Source of the DNA: Knufia peltigerae
Lineage: Eukaryota > Ascomycota > Eurotiomycetes > Chaetothyriales > Trichomeriaceae
Direction of reading: 5' to 3'
Length of the DNA stretch: 64,000 nt
NCBI GenBank assembly: GCA_030247855.1
Contig: JAPDRN010000079.1
Span: 105,838 to 169,837, forward strand
This document shows, piece by piece, positions 54,456 through 64,000 of this stretch. A program made the position numbers and the translations under genes. The notes under the pieces are model-generated. The model saw only the letters and a program-made list of their open reading frames with translations. It was not told where the DNA came from and made no database searches. Position 1 is the stretch's first letter. The number at the start of each line of letters is the position of its first letter.

Positions 54456-56089
54456 TTATATGTGGCCATTTGCTTTTTTACCCCGAGCAGCAAGCACCTC
54501 TTCCGTTGTCTCGACAATAGTATCAAATGCCGCCCTGACATACTTCTCTTCAGCATTCGGATTTCCACTGACAACGCGCATGAATGCTTTTCCTGCAGTA
54601 CTACTGCAAGTCAGGAAAACCTCTCCACGCTCGTTGATGAGTTCGCCGATGTGCTTGGTCACAGCATTAGCATCTTGTTCTCGCTGTTGCTCAGCTGATA
54701 TCCGAGGGTTGAAAGTGGCATCCGTTTCGGTTGAGCCCTGTGGCGAGAGCAGAGAAGGCTTAACTCTGAAACAGGTCAGGCCAAATGCTGGTTTGGCGAC
54801 AATCTCGAAAAGGTCTGAACGTCCACGGATGAGGCCGGCAAACACTTCGCCAATGGCTACGGTCTTCCTGATATGGGCTCTCATGCCTTCAAGGCCGTAA
54901 GTGCGCATGACAAACCAGATCTTCAGCGCTCGAAAGCGTCGACCCAGTGGGATCTGCCAATCCCGGTAATCTGTGACTAGGCCACTGTCCGTATGCTTGT
55001 TGACATAGTACGCCGCCTCGATTGAAAGGGCGCGGGTAAGATGATTCCGGTTCTGTACAAAGAGACATGAAGCATCGAAATTGACTAGCAACCACTTGTG
55101 CATATTCATGTTGTAAGAGTCCGCGATCTTCATCCACGGCGAGTATTTAGATGAAAATTCTGGGCATATTAAGGCGGCACCAGCGTATGCAGCATCGATG
55201 TGAACCCAGAGATCGGGGTTGGACTTTAACACTGGCGCTAGGCTCTCAAAGTCGTCTGTTGCGCATGTCGAAGTCGTACCCATCGTCAGCGTAATATAAT
55301 ATGGTTCGAGGCCTTCCTTCTTGCATTGTTCCAACGCAGCTTCCAAGCCTTGGCCAGTCAACGAGAGGCCATTTTCAAGTTTCGTCGGAATCGCGCGGTA
55401 TCTTGTCCCGGCAATCAGTGCACCCTTCTGTGTCGACGAGTGTGTCTGATCTGTGGAGAGAGCTATTAGTCGTCCTCGGAGGTATGCGATTCTATCCGCT
55501 CGCTCCTCTGAGTCCGGTTTCAGGCCTTCGGCATCACATTTGCCGTGTAAGTAACGCTCTCTGGCGGCGACCATGCAGGTCACCACTGCCTCTGATGCTG
55601 AGCCCTGAATTGTGCCGCCACCAGCGTTTGGTGAGGTGCTTAGGAATTCTTCAGGCAAGTCAAAGGCTTGGGCCAGCCAATCCATGACAACTGTCTCGAG
55701 TTCTGTACATGAAGGGCTACACAACCAATTGAATGCTGGTGCTGTGAATGCGGCGGAGTACATTTCCCCCAGCATAGATGGGTACGTGACACCCGCTGGG
55801 AAGAATGCCATGAACTTTGGCGATTGCCAATGCGTAAGACCGGGGACAATCTTTGATGCAATATCAGGCTGGATATCTGACCATGCTTGAGGCTTCTCCG
55901 GTGCCGATCTGGGCAATTGGGGTGCCAGAAACCCTGGTTTGATCGTAGGTAGAACCGGATAATCCGCCACATTTTCGTTGTATGCAATGACTGAAAGAAT
56001 CAGTAACTTGGGCTTGTAGAGATGTCAATGACCCTCTTACTCTCTTCTATGGCAGCGTGCGCTGCCTTTCTGAACTCGTCTGAATTCAT
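54456..56089 (-). CDS. Aromatic-L-amino-acid decarboxylase (group II PLP enzyme)
   Basis: PLP enzyme decarboxylating an aromatic amino acid (Trp, Tyr or DOPA not distinguishable). Exons 56089-56041 and 55990-54456 give 527 codons. The family N-terminus NSDEFRKAAHAAIEEIIAYNENVADYPVL is rebuilt across the first intron. LTHWQSPKFMAFFPAG and the LCSPSCTELETVVMDWL block match the DDC fold. HIDAAYAGAALICPEF holds the PLP-ring Asp, and NMHKWLLVNFDASCLFV holds the Schiff-base Lys (about residue 314). LGRRFRALKIWFVMR is the conserved substrate-region helix. There is no signal peptide, so it is probably cytosolic. The neighbours NSE1 and BRE2 are housekeeping genes, so there is no biosynthetic context. 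Confidence 0.93.
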
Positions 56090-56889
56090 GGCTAGCCTCT
56101 GTGCCCCGTGAATATATCTCGTTAGAGAAAACCCCGAGATCAAGGATGTCGGCGATGAGCAATGTCCTGATAGAGAGCGTCCAAACATATATCACCCACA
56201 AGCGACCTCAACGTGTCGTCTTGATCGATCCTAGTCCTATACAATTCTAGAAGGTATATCCTGTAAGACGCTGTCAATATTATGCACGCCTTAGGAAAAC
56301 ATCCTCTCTCAAAACTTCGGACTTTCCGATAGCACTCAAGATTCCACAGCGGAAATAAAGGCGCACTGAGGAAAAGTCGCGATGCCATTGGTCAGCCTCG
56401 TGCCTTGTGAGATGAGCCGCCTAAAAGCCATTCTCTCGGAATGCCATCGTTGCGCAGCTTACCAGTGGTATTCTTCGGGGGCAGTCATCGTTGCCTGAAA
56501 CATCAGATATTTGCACAGGGCCGAAAGAATGGGAGTTTCGCGGGGTCCTCATAATACCAACACAATATTGGTGCGGGATGCGAGTGTGTAGAATACGGTA
56601 GGTGTTTTTCTCTGGTTCACCCCGTTCTAAGACCAGCCTATGCAACATCTAGAAGGCTCATAGACCAGTAAAGGATGGCTTGATGAAGTAAAACAGAATG
56701 TATCTCACGTTTTTATTGTGTCCACTGGAGTTGTTTCCGACTGTTTTGCATCCCAGACGTGCGTCGATAATTCCAGAGATTAGCCGAGTATTAGCCAGAC
56801 GCTTCTCAGACAGCCCGCAAGTCAATGTATAGTTTGCACGCGATTGAATCTCACCAACACCGGATTCGATATTTGGAAGTGTGTCCAAG
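56090..56889. other. Intergenic: divergent promoter, decarboxylase and BRE2
   Basis: About 800 bp between two divergent start codons. Several short minus-strand ORFs without motifs. Nothing recognised beyond presumed promoters. Confidence 0.45.
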
Positions 56890-58586
56890 ATGGACGAGTC
56901 ATCTGGTCGTGGACACAGAGAGAAAAAGCCCAGCGAAAAGGTGAAAGAACAAGTAACAAGCAAGATCGACAGAGTTGAAGACGACGACAAGTCCGTCGTC
57001 CTTCCTACCTACATTGCGCCTAATGACCCAAAGTTTTTCCAAGACCAGAAGGAGGTCCCCAAGATATACGACCACACTAAAAGGGGCGCTGACGGCGAAA
57101 GGATCGATTTCTACTCACTAGGCACCCAGTAAGTGTCTCATTCTAGCCTGGCGCAACGGGCCTTGCTAATTCTGGTAGCGTCGAGAGTAAGGAAAAGCGA
57201 TTCTACGTACGTGCGAAAAGGGATCCAGATACCTTCTATTTCCACACCGACGATGCTCCTCCACGATATGCCCGGCTCAGTGACGAGAACCACCCGCAGT
57301 GCGGTGTCGAAAGCCTCAAGAACGTGTTCACCAAGGACATGCTAGGCAAAAGCGGGGAGTTTGGGAGTTATACAACAAGAGCAAACGTGTTTGCAAGAGA
57401 AGGGAAATTCTTCTTTGAAGCAAAGGTCTTGAGTATCGCCCCTCCAGGCAGAGAGGAACCAGATCGCGCCCTGGCCGATAGTCAGAACTCGGATAGAACA
57501 GCCACGAATCGAGGAGGCCTACGCGTTGGCTTTTGTCGGCGAGAACATCATTGGAGCGAGAATCTTGGTGGCAATGCATACAGCTACGGGGTGGTTCTAC
57601 GAAGTGGTCGAGCCAGAGAATACGGCAGTGTGCGGTTCAATACGCTAATGTACCACATGCAGGGCGAAGGTGGGAAGGATCCAGAGGACCTTTCTCCCGG
57701 AGATGTGGTTGGTCTTATGATTACACTGCCCTCTCTGGAAGTACACAAGAAGGTGGTCGAAGGAACATACAACCCTGCCGAATACCCTCACCTGAAGTGC
57801 GGTCCTGCCAACACTAAGAAGAAATCAGGTCCGGGCAAGAAATCTGCTAAGAGCGGGCCGAAGCCTAAAGATGGTGAATCGATTAAGAGCAAAGATGAAT
57901 CGAGCAGGAAATCTGCCTCACGGAGCTCTATACGGGCTACATTACAACCCTTGCATGGACTCACAGTCCCCTCAGATCACGACATCATCCGCGACCGAAA
58001 CCCTTTCCTACACAAAGGCATGACATATTTTGAATGTCCTGAATACACACCAAACCATGACCTAAGCCGACCAACGTTGAACTCAAAAAACAAATCCGTC
58101 AACCCTGAGACCGGTAAGAAATACGACCTCCTAACCGATCCTCATCCAAACACCGAACTTCCACACCTACGAACTCTTCCCGGAAGCAAAATTGAGCTCT
58201 GGGTCAACGGGAAATACCATGGAGTGGTGTGGGAACATCTCTTTGCATTTCTTCCTCCAGCTTCATCTATCGAGAAGGGCAGTCGAGCTGTCACAGGTCA
58301 GGGCGACGTTGATGATGGTTTACTTGGCTATTACCCGGCAATTAGTCACTATACTGGTGGCGCAATCGAGTGCAAATTTGACGGACCCTGGTGGTACGGT
58401 TATGGACAAGACGGACCCCAGCATCCGGATGCTCGACCCATCGGCAAGCGTTATCAAGAACAGATCGTTGAAGACATGGTCAACGATCTAGTGGACGAGG
58501 TCTACCAGGAAAAGTTATATCATGATGCGGACTGGATGAAGAAGAAGGTCTTAAATGCAGTAGCAGTCAATGTACAACATAACTAA
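56890..58586 (+). CDS. bre2: COMPASS (Set1) complex subunit Bre2/Ash2, SPRY domain
   Basis: Bre2/Ash2 is a core subunit of the H3K4 methyltransferase complex. Exons 56890-57128 and 57179-58586 give 548 codons. The N-terminus is charged. The SPRY domain runs from about residue 90: CGVESLKNVFTKDMLGKSGEFGSYTTRANVFAREGKFFFEAKVL, GGLRVGFCRREHHWSENLGGNAYSYG, REYGSVRF and GDVVGLMITLP. A Lys/Ser/Gly-rich insert (about residues 300-345) interrupts it, as in fungal Bre2, and the SPRY end is ISHYTGGAIECKFDGPWWYG. The C-terminal helix EQIVEDMVNDLVDEVYQEKLYHD is the Sdc1/DPY30-binding motif. Acts in the nucleus on chromatin. Confidence 0.94.
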
Positions 58587-59570
58587 GGTGTAGTGGTGAC
58601 CAAGCCTGGATTGCACCTTGGTATTTTCCACTGGGTTCGTGTGTTTGACCCTGGGCGTACAAGGATTGCGGATTAGTGCATTGATGGCTGGCTGTATTTG
58701 GATGAGTAAGAAAACAGGCACGGCGGGCGGAAAAAGTTGTTTCGAGTACAGCAAAGATACCCCTTTCTGCATGAGATGTATGTACTCCGTGGGAAAAGGC
58801 AGCTTAGACCCAAATCAAAACCTGAACTGGCGTTGTCTTTGACCTGTCTAGGTGGGACTTTCGCCATTGGCACGAGACAGTCCGAAGATTCTATCGGAGG
58901 CCGTGAAGTGGGCTGCAGTCAGCATCATGTCTGGCCTAATAAGAATTGTGTGCACACAACTCCCTTCTCCTTGTCCTCATGCGATCGGTGGCTCTACACC
59001 CGATGAGTAAAACAGCTAGAAAAGCCGAGTGACGGGTGCTTGAAGGGATTCTATCGAAGCTGTGGAGATATCCCCTGCGTTACTGACAGTCTGGCGGTAG
59101 TACAGAGTACGGGTGAACCATCTCCTGATACACGCAGGAATCGCAGAATCGTGATCGAGACGACAAAGTGGGACAAGGGAGAGGAGGAAGCGAGTCGCGG
59201 CTGACGACTCCGAGGCTTAGTTGTGGATGTGGAGGAACCTGAAGCGAAGGAGATCGAAGGGCAAAGCAAGGGATGGCATGTGTCGACATGAGATGGCTGA
59301 GGACTGATGGCGCAACCGCCTGCGCTGAGTGGCCAACACATATAGAAAGATGCGGGTCAGCAAGTCAGACATTCAGGAGGTGGCTCGCCGTTTTGGCCTC
59401 TTTAGCCTCTGTGCCCTGTTGCCCCCTTCTTGACACGCTGTCCTTATATTCTGCCTGCCCACCGCCCAACAACCACCATCACTCTCCTTCACTTCACAAA
59501 CATCGCCAATTTTCTTTGACCCTAATCTCAGACCATATTGTGATCATCCTCCACTTTACTCTACCAGCTT
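58587..59570. other. Intergenic and hacA promoter / 5' leader
   Basis: About 1 kb ahead of the hacA start codon region. It carries GTACTCCGT at 58782-58790 and another ATG-initiated open frame at 59273-59584 that may be promoter or early leader. Pyrimidine-rich tracts near 59400-59560 fit a long leader. Confidence 0.5.
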
Positions 59571-59603
59571 ATGCTGCTGCCTAACATGAAGCCCAAACAC
59601 TGA
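59571..59603 (+). promoter_or_regulatory. Upstream ORF in the hacA leader (10 codons)
   Basis: ATG at 59571 opens MLLPNMKPKH and stops at TGA 59601-59603, 111 bases before the hacA ATG. A second in-frame ATG (59586) lies inside it. In Trichoderma hac1 and Aspergillus hacA a leader uORF represses translation and is lost from a truncated transcript during the unfolded protein response. The position and size here fit that device; function is inferred. Confidence 0.68.
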
Positions 59604-59714
59604 GGACACCTGGTCTCTTTGGCCGTCCACATAAACGACAGTCTTTATCCGACTCTTACACGCTGGCAACTATTCTCCATTGGCCTTGCCTGATCGTCTC
59701 ACACTACCGCCAAA

Positions 59715-60799
59715 ATGAGTGCAATGGATAACGTCGTCGACCCTTCGATGTTTGACGTCTCCGGTTACAGCGAGTCTTATCCCTCGCCTGCTACCACCGC
59801 AGAAGACTGCAAGGAGTCAAGTCAACCCCCCTCCGATCAACCTACCAAAAAGAAGCGGAAGGCGTGGGGTCAGCCAGTGCCTGAAATCAAACAGATACTC
59901 CCGCCGCGAAAGCGAGCGAAGACGGCAGAGGAAAAGGAACAGAGAAAGAATGAACGCATTCTCCGAAATCGAAGAGCTGCCGACAAGTCTCGGCAGCGCC
60001 AGAAAGCTGCTGTTGCCGAGCTTGAGGCTAGACAACATCGCATCGAGCAAGAGAACGCCAGTCTTCGAGAACTCCTAGCACATTATCAGTCCAGGTTCGG
60101 CGTCCAGGCAGACTTCCCAACACCGATGCCATCTGACTGTGATTCATCTATTTCGAACCACCTGTCCTCGCCTACACCACTCGATCTGAAATCCTCCACC
60201 CCAGAAACACCAGCATATGAGTGTGAAGTGCAGCAACATCCCACCCTAGTTGAATCCGACACCCTCACACCAGTTAAACACGAATCCCCTGTCCTCGCCC
60301 CTCAACTCAACATAATAAACGCACACGCCGAAGCCGATCAATCTGATTCGATGGCGACGTACCAAAGCTTCCCAGCTGTCTCCGGTATGACACAATATCC
60401 TGCTGTGGTATTGTGTGACCTGCAGTGTCAACCGGAGACCTGGGCTTTCAAGCTGCCGGCGTTCCCATGCAGTCAAACCAACAACTTTGGCCTGAGTTAC
60501 CTCCTTCAAGTCTTCCAGACCTTGACGATATTTCAAACCTTCTCAACGACAACGCTCTTGCCAATTTACAATCTATTCCAGATTTTGGCACAGAAATTGT
60601 CAATGACCTCGACGGAACAGGATTTCTCTTCCATCCTGAACAATTTCCCACTGATTCATTGTTTGATTTCGATGCCTTCGACACCGACCAGACCAGCGGT
60701 TTTCCGCATGAAGCTTCTGAGCCGACTACTCGCATGCAGCCCACACATGGCGCGCCTATTACTGGCAGCGACAGACAGGGCTTTGCAGCAAGTGGTTAG
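59715..60799 (+). CDS. hacA: Unfolded protein response bZIP factor HacA/Hac1
   Basis: Nuclear bZIP activator of ER chaperone and secretory genes. The basic region NERILRNRRAADKSRQRQ and heptad helix AAVAELEARQHRIEQENASLRELL are clear at about residues 75-120, preceded by KKKRKAWGQPVPEIKQILPPRKRAK. An Ire1-type 20-nt intron (60403-60422) divides the gene. With it removed, 59715-60402 joins 60423-60799 to give 354 codons, with a Ser/Asp/Pro/Phe-rich activation tail (DDISNLLNDNALANLQSIPDFG). Unspliced, the frame runs on to 61082 (455 codons). The span given is the spliced form. ATG 59715 is chosen because the flanking residues are conserved in position; the uORF lies just upstream. ARP9 follows. 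Confidence 0.95.
60400..60426 (+). promoter_or_regulatory. Non-spliceosomal Ire1 intron of hacA (20 nt) with flanks
   Basis: The intron is 60403-60422: CTGTGGTATTGTGTGACCTG. Both cuts fit the CNG/CNGN consensus: CTG/CTGT at the 5' site and CTG/CAGT at the 3' site. Length is exactly 20 nt, as in Aspergillus and Trichoderma, and its removal shifts the reading frame into an open activation-domain frame of 125 codons. Ire1 cleavage followed by tRNA ligase joining is established for this family; direct proof here is lacking. Confidence 0.92.
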
Positions 60800-61082
60800 C
60801 GAAGATGGTTTCGCCGAAGACCCTGACCGTCGGTGGACATGGTCGAGTCTGATGACAATCAAGTGGACCATCGTGAGGTTGGAGAAAGAACATCGCAAGA
60901 TACGACGACAGGTCTGGGCGAACGAGAATGAGAATGACGGCCTTACAGAATCGAAGATTATGTCTGGCGTTGACTACCGGGCAGTAGCCAGGAATTCACA
61001 ATTATGGCGAGGGACCGCTAGTCCGGATTGTACTATTACTACGAGAAATGATGGTTGGGTGCCTACTCAAGAGGTTCATTAA

Positions 61083-61424
61083 ATTGGCCCTTTTCTAGAT
61101 ACATGAGAAATCAAAAGCAAATTTTAAATACTGTAACGAAATAATCTTCATCATCGGTGCATTATGCGAGTTTAACATTGACTCTCGTTCGTACTCCGTG
61201 CAAATTGATAAATGTGTTTTTCGCCACCAGGCAACTGCATATGTTGATGGACCGAGCGTAGTGATGATTTTTCGCTAAGTACACGTGATCATCTCTTTTC
61301 TCTTGGCATTGCCCGCGTTTGGAGAAGTCGCGGTAGGAGTGAAAGTCCCAAGTGCAAAGCGCGACTGATGAGGGCATCGTCTCGTCGACATCGAGCGAGG
61401 TGAACCGCTGACGACGCCGCAGTG
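61083..61424. other. Intergenic: hacA 3' / ARP9 5' region
   Basis: Short spacer after the unspliced hacA frame. GTACTCCGT occurs at 61191-61199. No gene recognised. Confidence 0.4.
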
Positions 61425-63798
61425 ATGCCTCCATTTAAAGATGAGCATGTGCTCGTAGGTACTTTCTGTGCGCTTGCGCCTGCACTTGGCTGATTTTGAA
61501 CACAGATCATTGCTCCGGGCTCGTATATCACCTCGGCGCAACTAGGTCTGCCCGAGTCGTTCACTCCTCCCCGCTACCGATTTCCCAGTCGTATGTTTCC
61601 AGGCGCAAATCCTGGAGAATGGGAACCCACCAAAATTCGATCAAAACTCACAACCAAGAGGAAGGAGGCCCCGCAACAACCACAATCTACCCAGAATGGG
61701 GAGACGAAAGTTCAGCGACCTGCAGCTGAGCAGACGCAAGACCTACTACCTACGACTGAGCAGCCTGTCGCATCTTCAGTAGAGGTCGATCAACCGCAAA
61801 CTAAGAGCGATGAGACCTCTGGTCAAACAGTTACGGAGAAGGCTGAATCTCAAGACGGTCAAAGCGACGCTGTTCCTCCTGTCGAAGCCGAACCACCAAA
61901 ACCCGAACAGCCTTCTGAAGCCGTCCCTTCAGCCGATGTGGAAATGGTAGAGGCGCCAGCGGAAGCGAAAGATTCATTACCCGAAGCTCCAAAGCCAGAC
62001 ACTGACATGGCTGAAGCACCATCCCAAGAAGAACCCAAACAAGAAACCCCTTCCGCACAAGAAGCAATAGAAGCTGCAGCGTCCGAACCAGATACGGATA
62101 TGAAAGAGGCAGCAGAAGAGGTGGAGGAAGAGACGATTGAGCATGAAGACGACCCCTATGCTACGGAAGGTGCCGTCTATCCCATCGTCGAGGGTCGCAT
62201 TGAGAATTGGCCTTGCTTCTTCGCACTCCTCTCGCATATCTACAATATGGTGTCTCCTCCTTTCCACAGCCCCGTTTTATTCGTCTCACAACCTTGCTGG
62301 TCCGCAAGGGATAATGAGATGATCACTCAGTTTGTTTTTGAGAACTGGAAAATCCCTGCCTTTTGCCTCATGGACGCTGCTCTTACCGGAACCTATGCCT
62401 ATGGTATCCCAACCGGACTTGTCGTTGACATTGGCTACGAAAAGTGCGACGTAACTGCCGTGACGGAATTCCAGGTCAACGACATTGGCCGGGGAGCAGG
62501 CCTGCGTGGTTGCGGTGGACAGACTATGACTAAAAGGTTACAGCAAGTGCTAGAGAAAAAGGGCTTCACAGAAGACATGGCGGAGCAGCTAAAGAAGAAC
62601 CCCATATGCGAGATCCTTCCTGCAGGAGTAGCCTACCCGACCGCGTCGCCAAGTGCCCCAGCTCCTAACCCAGCAGCTGCAGCTTCCACGGGTGCATTAG
62701 ACTCCGGATCGAATGCCAAGGATGAGGACGGGTTAAGACCTGGCCAGGCGCCCCGTGGTCCCGGAACAGGCACCGTAGTGGGTGAAGAGGGAGGTAATGG
62801 CGAGGACGATGATAATGAAGGTGTGCTTGACGTGGCCGCGATTGTGGCCCGTGATAATGCCGCGGAGCTTCTGGCAAAGCGTGAGAAGGAGAGAGCCGAA
62901 AAAGCGGCCGCAGCGAAGAAAGGGGCCGCTGCAGAAGCACCAAAACAAATGCGCCTGAGAAATTCTGAGAGGGAACGTGCAACATTCACCTATATCGAGT
63001 ACCTACCACCCGATGATTCCGACAATGTCGAACCCGTTAGTCGGCGGAAGAAGCGTGAAGTCGAGGTTGGAATTGAAAGATTCATGGCTGCAACGCCTCT
63101 TGCTGGATATGCAGAAGGTTTGATTGACACGATCGCAGAGGCAATTCACCACGCCGTTCTGAGTGTACCTGATATTGCTATGAGATCGGCACTGTGGGAC
63201 AATGTGATTGTGGTTGGAAATGGTAGCCGTGTCAGAGGTTGGTCGTTCCCATTTCGTCTCTTGATCTTCACTGACTTCTCCAGGTTTCACATCCAGTCTG
63301 GTCTCGATACTCAATTCACGTTACGTCCTATCTCCTTCTACTGCCACCATATTCACTTCGGAACTACCATCGAATTTCACCACACCGGTAGCCACCCCAG
63401 GTACTAATACACCAATACCGGGACAAGTTGGCCAGCAACTCCATCACCCCGGCGGCGGTGTCAACCCATTGCTGGTTGCAGCGACCAAGAACATGATGCA
63501 GCCGAATCAACATCTCCAGATTCCAGGACAATTACCACCTGGCCAGGATCAAGGTATGGGTTATCATCATCGCGGCTTCAGCCAATCGCCCACGTCTGTC
63601 AAGACAGTCAAGATGCCAGAATACTTTCCTGAATGGAAGGATCCTCACGTTAGTGGCATGGAAGAGGCGGCATTCTTGGGCGCTCAGGTCGCGGCCAAGG
63701 TTGTTTTCATCGTAGATCAAGGAAACAGCAAGGGATTTCTCACTAGGACTGAGTATAATGACCTTGGCCCGGCGGGAATTCATGAGTGTGCTTTATGA
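61425..63798 (+). CDS. arp9: Actin-related protein Arp9 (SWI/SNF and RSC subunit)
   Basis: Nuclear actin-related protein that pairs with Arp7/Arp42 on the HSA helix of the remodeler ATPase. Exons 61425-61454, 61506-63237 and 63284-63798 give about 758 codons. The first tiny exon MPPFKDEHVL joins to IIAPGSYITSAQLGLPESFTPPRYRFPSRMFPG, the recognisable Arp9 start. Residues about 65-220 are a low-complexity Pro/Glu/Ala insert. The actin fold resumes with PIVEGRIENWPCFFALLSHI, VLFVSQPCWSARDNEMITQF, TGLVVDIGYEKCDVTAV and GRGAGLRGCGGQTMTKRL. A second charged insert (about residues 445-515) follows, then SVPDIAMRSALWDNVIVVGNGSRVRGF. Canonical ATP-binding residues are only partly retained, as is usual for Arp9. 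The last exon ends with LTRTEYNDLGPAGIHECAL. Confidence 0.92.
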
Positions 63799-64000
63799 TG
63801 ACGGGTTGTACATGGGAGTTTATGAAGGCTCTAGAAGCGTGGGTTTTGTGTCTTGCAAGATATCCCACGACTGGGTAGATATGCCTTTTGGCAGGCGGCG
63901 AGCATGAGAAGGAACAGCGCAAGGATTTTACCCTGTATCAGTATTTTCACTATTGAAGGTTCGACCTTGAGTAGTCAGACTCTAGGTTGTCATCACGGGG

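Overview
The window is nuclear DNA of a filamentous ascomycete (Pezizomycotina). Evidence: short GT-AG introns of about 45-160 nt with CTAAC/CTGAC-type branch sites, fungal-only gene families (fungal_trans regulator, fungal rhodopsin-like protein, an HacA/Hac1 bZIP gene with a 20-nt non-spliceosomal intron) and large intergenic spaces on both strands. The class (Eurotiomycetes or Dothideomycetes) cannot be fixed from sequence reading alone. No transposon, rRNA, tRNA or CRISPR array was recognised.

Layout. 0-9 kb, mixed accessory genes: a fungal-specific transcription factor (-), a flavin amine oxidase with a PTS1-like C-terminus (+), a 3-ketoacyl-CoA thiolase (-) and a decayed GNAT/ankyrin gene (+). 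9.5-24 kb: the spliceosomal helicase BRR2 (-), a cytochrome P450 (-), an Env7/STK16-type kinase (+) and a PWWP chromatin protein (-). 25-31 kb: a mucin-like single-pass membrane protein (+), a PAP2-family integral membrane enzyme (-) and RCL1 (-, 18S rRNA processing). 31.8-35.5 kb: BNA1 (+, kynurenine pathway) and MSH1 (-, mitochondrial MutS), tail to tail with 7 bp between their stop codons. 36-45 kb, a second accessory stretch: a rhodopsin-like 7-TM protein (-), a large membrane glycoprotein (+), a P450 (+) and an Irc24-like short-chain reductase (+). 46-56 kb: NC2-beta (+), a small IFI6/IFI27-like membrane protein (-), acid trehalase (-), NSE1 (-, SMC5/6) and an aromatic-amino-acid decarboxylase (-). 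57-64 kb: ASH2/BRE2 (+, COMPASS), HAC1/hacA (+, unfolded protein response) and ARP9 (+, SWI/SNF-RSC).

Most genes are unrelated housekeeping functions, so there is no window-wide pathway. Chromatin and transcription genes recur (PWWP protein, NC2-beta, BRE2, ARP9, NSE1). The clearest regulatory device is at hacA: an upstream ORF in the leader, an exact 20-nt intron bounded by two CNG/CNGN sites, and two alternative C-termini of which the unspliced one is longer. Other points of interest are the ankyrin/GNAT pseudogene, a BNA1 intron that seems to need a GC donor, a stop-free in-frame intron in NC2-beta, a fungal IFI6-like gene, and a rise in GC toward the 3' ends of BRR2 and acid trehalase.

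Gene spans below run from start codon to stop codon; exon limits are in the evidence. Splice sites were chosen by eye from GT-AG signals, reading-frame continuity and family motifs.
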